A stretch of DNA of 5,848 nt from Candidatus Aminicenantota bacterium (lineage in GTDB: Bacteria; Acidobacteriota; Aminicenantia; UBA2199): positions 15,337 to 21,184 of the forward strand of contig JAOZTV010000013.1 of the NCBI GenBank assembly GCA_029939015.1, written 5' to 3'. Positions 1 through 5,835 of this stretch are shown one piece after another. Position numbers and translations under genes: made by a program. How positions within the stretch are numbered: position 1 is the stretch's first letter; the number at the start of each line of letters is the position of its first letter. The notes beneath the pieces are model-generated. The model searched no databases, was not told the DNA's origin, and was given only the letters and a program-made list of their open reading frames with translations.

Positions 1-38
1 CATGCATAATTCCGTACCCACTTTTGTTTTTATGTTTT

Positions 39-111
39 TGGAAGTGAGGCTTTAGCCTCGCCAATAACTAACAAAATATATTACTTAGGCTGGACTTAAG
101 TCCCACTTCCA
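39..111. repeat. Inverted pair of REP-like palindromic units (BIME-like element)
   Basis: Two 24-nt units face each other: 39-62 on the + strand and 88-111 on the - strand, with a 25-bp AT-rich spacer. Read in its own direction, each starts with the same head TGGAAGTG, continues with a 12-nt palindromic core (AGGCTTTAGCCT in the first, GGACTTAAGTCC in the second) and ends in NGCC. The cores differ at two base pairs where both sides changed together (A-T against G-C, and G-C against A-T), so the hairpin is kept while the sequence varies. The opposed heads can also pair with each other over 8 bp, giving a possible three-way junction. A conserved GNAG-like head before a short hairpin, in inverted pairs, is typical of REP sequences mobilised by RAYT (Y1 family) transposases. 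No transposase is present here, so the assignment is inference from structure. Confidence 0.6.
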
Positions 112-147
112 GAGAGTCCAAGGACTTATGTTCAATGGTACTAGTAC

Positions 148-180
148 GACAAAATAGTGAAAATTATATTGACAAAATAG
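148..180 (+). promoter_or_regulatory. 10-bp direct repeat upstream of the response regulator, possible autoregulatory site
   Basis: GACAAAATAG occurs exactly at 148-157 and again at 171-180, a 23-bp period or about two helical turns, so both copies lie on nearly the same DNA face. The second copy overlaps the candidate -35 hexamer TTGACA (169-174). OmpR/PhoB-family regulators bind direct repeats as head-to-tail dimers and often control their own operon, so this is a plausible operator for the regulator encoded at 206. A perfect palindrome, GTACTAGTAC (138-147), abuts the first copy. The binding role is inference; the repeats are directly visible. Confidence 0.4.
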
Positions 181-198
181 CATCATATATATTATTAT
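169..198 (+). promoter_or_regulatory. Candidate sigma70-type promoter of the two-component operon
   Basis: A consensus -35 box TTGACA (169-174) is followed after 18 bp by TATTAT (193-198); another TATTAT at 190-195 gives a 15-bp spacer. Either choice places the transcription start around 202-205, almost on the ATG at 206. The mRNA would then be leaderless or nearly so, and the AAGG at 199-202 would be only partly transcribed. The -35 is convincing, the -10 is not unique in this AT-rich stretch, and an upstream promoter cannot be excluded. Confidence 0.4.
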
Positions 199-205
199 AA
201 GGTAT

Positions 206-910
206 ATGAAAAAAAAAATATTGATTATAGATGATGATTTAAAACTTAATTATAAACTTAAAAAATATTTAGGAAGTTTTGATTTTGATGTAATAACATC
301 TACAAACCCTCATGTTGGAATAAAAAAAAACCAGAGTGAAAAGCCTGACTTGATTATTCTTGATTATATGATACCTGAATTGAATGGGTTTGAAGTATTA
401 AAAGTTATTCGTAAACAAAGTAATGTACCTGTTATAATGCTGACTGCAAGAGGCGATGTAACAGATAGAATAATTGGATTAGAACTTGGTGCAGATGATT
501 ATTTGTCAAAACCTTTTGAACCAAGGGAACTTGTTGCAAGAATTCATGCAATTATTAAGCGTACCGTTGAGGATTCAAGTCAAACAAATAAATCTTTACG
601 TAAATTTGGTTATATAGTTATTGATAATAATAAACATACTGCATTTATTAACGAAGAAGATATTTTGCTTACGAATATGGAATTTAATGTTTTAAAAATA
701 TTTACAAATAATGCAGGCAAAGTATTGGAAAGAAATTATTTAATGGAAAAACTCAGTGGTTTTAATATTGATTCTTTTGACCGTTCTATAGATATACTTA
801 TCAGTAGGTTAAGAAAAAAAATACTTGATGACCCCAAAAACCCACAATATATTAAAACACTACGAGGCGCAGGTTATATTTTTTTAAAAGAAGAAATCTA
901 TGATTTTTAA
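206..910 (+). CDS. OmpR/PhoB-family response regulator (CpxR/OmpR-like)
   Basis: A 234-residue DNA-binding response regulator of normal family length. Residues 1-120 are a CheY-like receiver: acidic pocket D9/D10, phospho-acceptor D53 in the ILDYMIP motif, T80 in the VIMLTARG motif and K102 in SKPF, all intact. Residues 130-228 are a winged helix-turn-helix effector, with an LTNMEFNVLK segment (155-164), the recognition-helix signature DRSIDILISRLRKK (192-205) and the wing motif IKTLRGAGYIF (216-226). The stretch around GLELGADDYLSKPF resembles OmpR and CpxR. It should be phosphorylated by the kinase encoded next and then bind direct-repeat DNA. The start at 206 gives the classic MKKKILIIDDD opening; AAGG lies only 3 nt upstream. 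Codons 2-5 contain a run of 10 A (209-218). The last 11 bp overlap the kinase gene, which implies translational coupling. The family is certain; the orthologue and the signal are not known. Confidence 0.96.
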   Translation: MKKKILIIDDDLKLNYKLKKYLGSFDFDVITSTNPHVGIKKNQSEKPDLIILDYMIPELNGFEVLKVIRKQSNVPVIMLTARGDVTDRIIGLELGADDYLSKPFEPRELVARIHAIIKRTVEDSSQTNKSLRKFGYIVIDNNKHTAFINEEDILLTNMEFNVLKIFTNNAGKVLERNYLMEKLSGFNIDSFDRSIDILISRLRKKILDDPKNPQYIKTLRGAGYIFLKEEIYDF

Positions 911-2219
911 AAAAGTAAATAGTTCTATTTTTTATAAAGCATTAATAATAATATCAATAGCTTTTATTTTCATTGTTTACAGTACTAAAATCGCATTTAT
1001 AAAAACTCAAAATTTAACTCATTTAAATAAAATGCGTGAAAATAGTGTTAATTTTGCAAAAATGATAATAGATCAAATAGAGTCCCCGGTAAATAAAGAC
1101 AAGGCTATTTTCATTGCAAAAAGGCTAGATGTTGCAATATATATCAAAACATTAAATGCAGAATGGTCATATCCAGAAAATATGGAGCCTATTGATGTAA
1201 ATAGATTGGCAGAATTTAATGATGTAAATACAAGAACTGGGTTTCTTGATGGAGAGCTTCAGGTCTATATTAAAAATGGTGATATTGAATATATTATAAA
1301 CCTTGAACCAAATATGCGTAAATATAGTACAATTTACCGTTCTTTTACAAAAATCAATTTGTTCTTCTCAGCATTATCACTGCTGTTTATATACATAGCT
1401 TTAAGATGGCTTCTTAATCCCATTAAAAAATTGCATAAGGCCATAAAACTCGTTTCTACAGGGGATTTTAAGTTTTCATTAAAGACTAAAAGAATAGATG
1501 AACTTGGTGATCTAATAAATTCATTTAGAGAAATGAAAGGGAAAATTGATTATATGGTGAAAGCAAGAGAACGGTTGCTTCTTGATGTAAGCCATGAACT
1601 ACGCTCTCCAATTACAAGAATTAAATTATCACTTGAAATGATGAGTGAAGTTGAAGAAAAGAGTGATATCTATTCAGATATAAGTGAAATAGAAACAATG
1701 GTTAATGTCTTACTTGATAATAGTCTTCTCAATAGAGGCCAAACTGCCCTTAAGATGAGTAATATTGAAATAATAAGTTTAATTAAAGAAGTTTTTTCAA
1801 AAAGCAAGGAACAAAGTATTAAGTTAAATCTTACAGCTTTTGCAGAAGAAATATTTTTAATAGCTGACCCAAAATGGTTAAAAATCATGTTTAGGAATAT
1901 TATTTCTAATGCTATAAAATTTTCAAGTCAGGAAAGTGATTTTATTGATGTTAGTATTAAAAAAAATAATTTAGAGATCATTATTTCTATCACTAACTAT
2001 GGAGTGGGTATATCTAAAAGTGACTTGGAAAAAGTATTTGAACCTTTTTACAGGGTTGAAAAGTCAAGATGTAAAGATATAGAAGGATATGGCTTAGGCT
2101 TAGGTATATGTAAGAAAATTGTTTTTGCTCATAAAGGTCAAATCAGAATAAAAAGTGATATGGAAACAAAAACTACCGCAGTGGAAGTGAGTTTGATAAA
2201 TCCTACGACTGCTTCATAA
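900..2219 (+). CDS. Membrane sensor histidine kinase (HAMP-HisKA-HATPase, CpxA-like)
   Basis: A 439-residue inner-membrane kinase, the cognate partner of the overlapping response regulator. There is a transmembrane helix at about 11-33, a roughly 115-residue extracytoplasmic sensor region (34-150) with no cysteines and no recognised fold, and a second helix at about 152-171. A HAMP linker (172-224) has the usual Pro (P174) and Glu (E201). The HisKA H-box is DVSHELRSPITR with phospho-acceptor H232; Ser occupies the H+4 position that is often Thr. The HATPase domain (about 318-434) shows an N box with N333 and N337, an F box EPFYR (381-385) and a G2 box GYGLGLG (396-402). The G1 box reads NYGVGI (366-371), with Asn where Asp is usual; CusS-type kinases also carry Asn there, so activity is still expected. 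The H-box resembles CpxA. The ATG at 900 lies inside the regulator gene, with AAGAAG about 6 nt upstream. The signal sensed is unknown. Confidence 0.95.
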   Translation: MIFKKVNSSIFYKALIIISIAFIFIVYSTKIAFIKTQNLTHLNKMRENSVNFAKMIIDQIESPVNKDKAIFIAKRLDVAIYIKTLNAEWSYPENMEPIDVNRLAEFNDVNTRTGFLDGELQVYIKNGDIEYIINLEPNMRKYSTIYRSFTKINLFFSALSLLFIYIALRWLLNPIKKLHKAIKLVSTGDFKFSLKTKRIDELGDLINSFREMKGKIDYMVKARERLLLDVSHELRSPITRIKLSLEMMSEVEEKSDIYSDISEIETMVNVLLDNSLLNRGQTALKMSNIEIISLIKEVFSKSKEQSIKLNLTAFAEEIFLIADPKWLKIMFRNIISNAIKFSSQESDFIDVSIKKNNLEIIISITNYGVGISKSDLEKVFEPFYRVEKSRCKDIEGYGLGLGICKKIVFAHKGQIRIKSDMETKTTAVEVSLINPTTAS

Positions 2220-2233
2220 AAAAACAGTCGTAG
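2203..2233. terminator. Hairpin between convergent genes, probable terminator of the two-component operon
   Basis: A perfect 9-bp stem pairs CTACGACTG (2203-2211) with CAGTCGTAG (2225-2233) across a 13-nt loop. The left arm lies within the last kinase codons and the kinase stop codon TAA (2217-2219) sits in the loop, next to a run of seven A (2218-2224). On the + strand the stem is followed by a U-rich but interrupted stretch (2234-2251). On the - strand only a short, poor U stretch follows. It fits + strand termination best and may also slow transcripts of the convergent protease gene, whose stop codon is 29 bp away. Confidence 0.6.
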
Positions 2234-2261
2234 AATTATTATATTAATTTTTGTAAATCAT

Positions 2262-5200
2262 TTATTTAGCATCCAAGATTAATCTGGTTGTAAACTGCCT
2301 ATCATTTCTTATATAAGTAATAAATACAGCATCACCAGGTTTGAAAACCTTCAAAGCATTTGAATATGTCCTAAGATCTTCTGTTTTGGTTCTACCCAAT
2401 TTTATGATCACATCACCTTCTTCCAAACCGGCTTTCTGAGCTCCAGAATCTTCACGGACTGATGCAACCTTTACTCCCTTACCGCTAAAAGCAAAATCAG
2501 GCATAATTCCTGTAGTCACATTTCTTTCCGGTTTTTTTGGAGCATTTTTATCTACTTTCTTTTTATTGCTGTTATAGACAGGTTTTTTAAGTCCTTTAAA
2601 TGTCATAGGCTTTTCTGAATCTGCAAGAAAAAGAATTCCTTCTCTTACAAAAGAAGCAATTTTTACCAATCCGGCTGAATCTATCTTTTCAGCATCATCA
2701 CTTGGTCTATGATAATCGCCTGTTCCACCTGAAAAGATCTGAACTCCAGGTACACCTTTATCAATAAATGATTTCTGATCGCTTGAAGTGATCTGTTGAG
2801 TAACCATTAATGATGGAACTCCTGTTACATAACTTGCACCCATGAAAACAAACTTCCATTCTCTTGCAGTTGAACTATTGAGAACCATGATCTTTTTACC
2901 ATCAAGTCGCCCAACAGTATCAAGGTTTATATTACCGATAACTTTGCCAACTGGATATTTTGTGTAATTATTGACATAGAATTTTGAACCTATCAAACCA
3001 TTCTCTTCAGCTGTAAAAGCAACAAATATAACAGCACGTTTGGGTTTTAATGTTTTATTTAATAATTGAGCAAGTTCTAACATTACTGAGATACCACTTG
3101 CATTATCATCGGCTCCATTATGAATTTTTCCTTTATTGCCTGTTCTAACATCTGGCCATCCGAGACCGAGATGATCATAATGAGCTGAAACTACAACTGA
3201 TTCACCTGCATATTTTGGGTCGTTTCCAGGGATATATCCAATCACATTTTTTACTATTCCTTTTTTGCCTTTTGCATTTACTTCAGTTAAAAATTCTTGA
3301 AAATATGAACCGTCATTCACGCCTGATTTTAATCCAATTTTTTTGAACTGTTCAGCGAGATAGTCTGCTGAAGCTTCAATTCCAGGTGTTCCAAGTCCTC
3401 TACCTTTAAGTTTGTCAGATGCAAGAAAGTTAATATGTTCCATCATTCTTTCAGAAGAGAAAACCGGCGCTAATTTTGCAAGTGCTTTTCTTTTAGGTAA
3501 TTCTGTGACAGCCTTTTTTCTTGCATTTTTGAAAACTTCAACAACAAGAGGTGAATTAACTGCCTGCCATTTACCCTTTGCTGTATTTGCTACACTATCA
3601 CCCTGAAAAGCAAGATAACTATATTTACCATAATGCATTAATTTTCTTGCCATAGTATCAACGACTTCCGGTTTTTCAATAGTAATCCATGCTGCAATTG
3701 CTTTAGGATTGTTAGGGTTTCTTACACTAACGACAAATCCATTCTTATTATTTTTTAATACAGTTTTGCCAAAACGAACCTGGTCTTTCTGGATTTCAGC
3801 ATCATATCCTTTTATACCCTTAACGATAGCTTTTTTGTAAATATTATCATGACCTAATACCCAAATATCTTTATTAGCAGGTAATTTTGAAATTTTACTA
3901 TCGAGTTTTACTTCTACTTTAATTTTTTTGTTTTTTGCCCATTTTGAAGCGAGTTTTTTATACATATCAAGCTTGACTTTACCAGCTTTTGAAGGTAGTA
4001 AAACCAATAGATTCTCCGAACCATATATTTTTGATAATGATGGTGGGATTTCAAGATAATGAAGTCTTCTGAAAAGATTAAATCTTGGGTCAACCTGAAT
4101 CATTAAAGGCTTTTTCTGAAAAGTCATTTCAAACAATTGTTCTTTTTTATTCATGTTAATTTTTTGAAATTTAATTTCATCACTGAAAGAAATCGCGACT
4201 GGAATTTCTAATTCAAAAACGCCTTCTTGCTGGATCTGTTTCAATCCAAATTTTAGACTATAACCATTGCTGTTCTTTTCAGAATTAACTGATGCAATCT
4301 TAAGTTCAGGTGCTCCGGTCTTTTCTACCCATTGTTTAAAAAATGGTTTTAAATCTTTGCCTGTTACAGCTTCAAAAGATACTCTTATATCATTAAAAGT
4401 AGCTGATTTATATTTATTATCTCTATTAAATTTCTGAAAAGATTTCACAAATGTTTCATCACCAAATTTATCTCTTAACATTTCAAAGAACATCATAGAC
4501 TTTCCATATCCTACAGCTTCGGATGAAGCACTATCTCTACTAAGGAATTTTGTCAATGGAAAATCATTTTTTGGTGTTACGTAGTCAGTATATCTTTGTA
4601 ATTTTTCACGTCTATATGTAAGTCCCTGACCTCTTTGTTCTTTTATCAGATGGTCTGCCATATATACGGTAAGTCCCTCGCACCAGTTTCCTTTTACGAA
4701 GTCAACAAATACACTATTTCCCCAATAATTATGTAATAATTCATGAGGGTAGGATGAGTGCAGAATGAATGGGAATCTGATTATCTTTGGTCCAAGTAAT
4801 GTAAAAGACGGCATTCCATAACCTGTTTCCCAGAAGTTTTCTACGAGAGCAAATTTTGAATAGGGAAAAGGACCAATAAGTTTACGGTACATTTCCATAT
4901 ATTGTGCAGTTGTCTCTAAGTATTTATTCGCAAGATTTTCATCAGGTGTTCTTAAAAACGCCATAACTTTGGCTGAACCTGCATCCATATCATACTCATG
5001 AAACTTAGCTCCAATAATAAAAATTTCTTCTGCAGGGTTTTTTGATTCCCAAATAACAGTCCTCTTATTATTTTCTTTCTTATGTAAAGTTCTTTTACCA
5101 TGACTTACTACATCATAAGGCTCAGGTATTGTAACTTTCAATTCATAAGTAATAAGGTCTTTATTAAACCAGGGAACCCAATAGGTTGAACCAGCAAGAT

Positions 5201-5666
5201 AAACACCTTTTTCAGTTATCAAGCCTGGAGTTGTACTAAAACCACGGTCATATTCTCCACCGAGGTGCTTAAGCTCATAGTTAATTTTTCCGCTGAATTC
5301 TAAAGTAAATTCAACTTTACTTTTTGCATTTTTGTTAAACTCAAGACGATATTTGTTTTGAGAAATATCAGAAGTTTTAGAAAAGTCCTCTACGTCCATT
5401 CCAAAATCTTTAGCTTTAATTTTGCTTGAGTCAAGAATGATCTTAACTCCTGATGTTTTACTTTTAACTTTTAAATTTTTATCAAGTAAAAAATAAACTG
5501 CTGATTTTGCCATGTCTTCAGGGATAGTTATTGTGTCAACAGCCTGTACATAATTTGTTGCAGGATCAACAATAGCTTTAACTTTGTGATTAACTTTTAC
5601 ATTGGCTGAAATAATTGACATAGTCAACACAACCATAATGATTGATAAAACAAATTTTTTAAACAT
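2262..5666 (-). CDS. Exported M1-like/M28 double metallopeptidase with C-terminal PDZ domain
   Basis: A 1134-residue multidomain peptidase. Residues 1-21 form a Sec signal peptide (lysines, hydrophobic core, cleavage likely after ISA), so it acts outside the cytoplasm; there is no lipobox Cys or obvious anchor. Residues 22-220 resemble the M1 N-terminal beta domain. The M1-like catalytic part (about 225-450) has HELLH (308-312), candidate third zinc ligand E330 in NWCEGLT and candidate catalytic Y387 in GYGKS. The GAMEN-like site reads GYGMPS (282-287), lacking the amine-binding Glu. Residues 455-730 are beta-rich and unassigned. The M28 domain (about 735-1015) keeps every metal and catalytic residue: H829, D853 in GADDNASG, general base E887, E888, D916 and H986 in YHRPSD. 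A Lys/Pro-rich linker (about 1018-1050) leads to a PDZ domain (about 1051-1132). Expected role: degradation of extracytoplasmic peptides or proteins. A strong Shine-Dalgarno upstream supports this start. No frameshift is seen; the gene is convergent with the two-component operon. Confidence 0.93.
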   Translation of the reverse strand: MFKKFVLSIIMVVLTMSIISANVKVNHKVKAIVDPATNYVQAVDTITIPEDMAKSAVYFLLDKNLKVKSKTSGVKIILDSSKIKAKDFGMDVEDFSKTSDISQNKYRLEFNKNAKSKVEFTLEFSGKINYELKHLGGEYDRGFSTTPGLITEKGVYLAGSTYWVPWFNKDLITYELKVTIPEPYDVVSHGKRTLHKKENNKRTVIWESKNPAEEIFIIGAKFHEYDMDAGSAKVMAFLRTPDENLANKYLETTAQYMEMYRKLIGPFPYSKFALVENFWETGYGMPSFTLLGPKIIRFPFILHSSYPHELLHNYWGNSVFVDFVKGNWCEGLTVYMADHLIKEQRGQGLTYRREKLQRYTDYVTPKNDFPLTKFLSRDSASSEAVGYGKSMMFFEMLRDKFGDETFVKSFQKFNRDNKYKSATFNDIRVSFEAVTGKDLKPFFKQWVEKTGAPELKIASVNSEKNSNGYSLKFGLKQIQQEGVFELEIPVAISFSDEIKFQKINMNKKEQLFEMTFQKKPLMIQVDPRFNLFRRLHYLEIPPSLSKIYGSENLLVLLPSKAGKVKLDMYKKLASKWAKNKKIKVEVKLDSKISKLPANKDIWVLGHDNIYKKAIVKGIKGYDAEIQKDQVRFGKTVLKNNKNGFVVSVRNPNNPKAIAAWITIEKPEVVDTMARKLMHYGKYSYLAFQGDSVANTAKGKWQAVNSPLVVEVFKNARKKAVTELPKRKALAKLAPVFSSERMMEHINFLASDKLKGRGLGTPGIEASADYLAEQFKKIGLKSGVNDGSYFQEFLTEVNAKGKKGIVKNVIGYIPGNDPKYAGESVVVSAHYDHLGLGWPDVRTGNKGKIHNGADDNASGISVMLELAQLLNKTLKPKRAVIFVAFTAEENGLIGSKFYVNNYTKYPVGKVIGNINLDTVGRLDGKKIMVLNSSTAREWKFVFMGASYVTGVPSLMVTQQITSSDQKSFIDKGVPGVQIFSGGTGDYHRPSDDAEKIDSAGLVKIASFVREGILFLADSEKPMTFKGLKKPVYNSNKKKVDKNAPKKPERNVTTGIMPDFAFSGKGVKVASVREDSGAQKAGLEEGDVIIKLGRTKTEDLRTYSNALKVFKPGDAVFITYIRNDRQFTTRLILDAK

Positions 5667-5670
5667 ATTT

Positions 5671-5678
5671 CCTCCTTT
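5671..5678 (-). promoter_or_regulatory. Strong Shine-Dalgarno of the protease gene
   Basis: On the - strand AAAGGAGG lies 4 nt before the ATG at 5666. It is a near-perfect anti-16S match that fixes this start codon. It also shows that the organism uses Shine-Dalgarno initiation, which is rare in Bacteroidota. Confidence 0.9.
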
Positions 5679-5693
5679 TATTATTACCTAAAC

Positions 5694-5706
5694 TGAGCGA
5701 TGCTCA
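5694..5706 (-). other. Small hairpin in the protease mRNA leader
   Basis: TGAGC and GCTCA form a 5-bp stem with a 3-nt loop in the predicted 5' untranslated region, 15 nt upstream of the Shine-Dalgarno. It is the only GC-rich spot in an otherwise A/T leader. It does not cover the ribosome-binding site, so a role in mRNA stability is as likely as regulation; it could also be chance. Confidence 0.3.
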
Positions 5707-5715
5707 TATTAAGTA

Positions 5716-5749
5716 TATATTAAATTTTATCATAAAATTATTTAATATA
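5716..5749. repeat. AT-rich palindrome spanning the protease -10 region
   Basis: TATATTAAA (5716-5724) pairs with TTTAATATA (5741-5749). Inside it, TTTTAT (5725-5730) pairs with ATAAAA (5732-5737), leaving a 3-nt bulge at 5738-5740. The 15 paired positions are centred on the -10 hexamer. This could be an operator for a dimeric repressor or a region of easy strand opening; low sequence complexity makes chance possible. Confidence 0.4.
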
Positions 5750-5757
5750 CATTTCAA
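5729..5757 (-). promoter_or_regulatory. Sigma70-type promoter of the protease gene
   Basis: On the - strand, TTGAAA (5752-5757) is followed by exactly 17 bp and then TATGAT (5729-5734). Each hexamer matches the consensus at 5 of 6 positions. Transcription would start near 5722, giving a leader of about 56 nt. The AT content raises the chance of false positives, but the ideal spacing and the position ahead of a strong Shine-Dalgarno make this a good candidate. Confidence 0.6.
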
Positions 5758-5761
5758 TAAT

Positions 5762-5780
5762 GTAACAAAAGGTAACAAAA
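5762..5780. promoter_or_regulatory. Tandem GTAAC-N5-GTAAC repeat, candidate response-regulator (CpxR-like) box
   Basis: GTAACAAAA occurs at 5762-5770 and again at 5772-5780, an exact 9-bp direct repeat with a 10-bp period. It begins 4 bp upstream of the protease -35 box and covers about -40 to -58, where OmpR/PhoB-family activators normally bind. The layout GTAAC-N5-GTAAC differs by one base per half-site from the enterobacterial CpxR box, GTAAA-N5-GTAAA. The regulator encoded in this window belongs to that family, and its own upstream repeat shares the core ACAAAA. Binding by that regulator is inference. Confidence 0.5.
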
Positions 5781-5803
5781 AAATATGCTTAAAGGGTAGT
5801 AGA

Positions 5804-5835
5804 TATGTGGAATAATAGTTTTACTATTCCACATA
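5804..5835. repeat. 11-bp perfect inverted repeat at the window edge
   Basis: TATGTGGAATA (5804-5814) is mirrored by TATTCCACATA (5825-5835) around a 10-nt centre. An alternative fold pairs AATAGT with ACTATT within it. Outside, AGATAT (5801-5806) is also matched by ATATCT (5840-5845), so the symmetry extends imperfectly to about 45 bp. No T-run follows on either strand, which speaks against an intrinsic terminator. It may be an operator, the end of a small mobile element, or part of a structure cut by the window edge. Confidence 0.5.

Noticed and set aside
40..111. Intrinsic terminator of an upstream gene at the palindromic pair
   Set aside because: Neither hairpin is followed by a T-run on either strand, and the shared heads and tails fit a mobile palindromic element better.
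128..157. Nine-codon ORF (ATG to TAG) with AAGGA just upstream, before the regulator promoter
   Set aside because: It lies upstream of the likely transcription start, contains a palindrome and part of the direct repeat, and the AAGGA comes from a palindromic word, so a leader peptide cannot be supported.
1670..1888. 72-codon open frame on the - strand inside the kinase gene
   Set aside because: It lies wholly opposite the conserved HisKA/HATPase coding region, and its translation shows no recognisable domain, so it is an antisense shadow.
3412..3606. 64-codon open frame on the + strand inside the protease gene
   Set aside because: It is antisense to the region just before the M28 domain. 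Its composition is what the reverse strand of a lysine-rich protein gives, so it is not a gene.
2262..5666. Two genes joined by an assembly or frameshift error (M1 plus M28)
   Set aside because: The frame stays open for 1134 codons with a continuous linker region (455-734). There is no internal signal peptide and no strong internal start before the M28 part, so a real fusion is the simpler reading.
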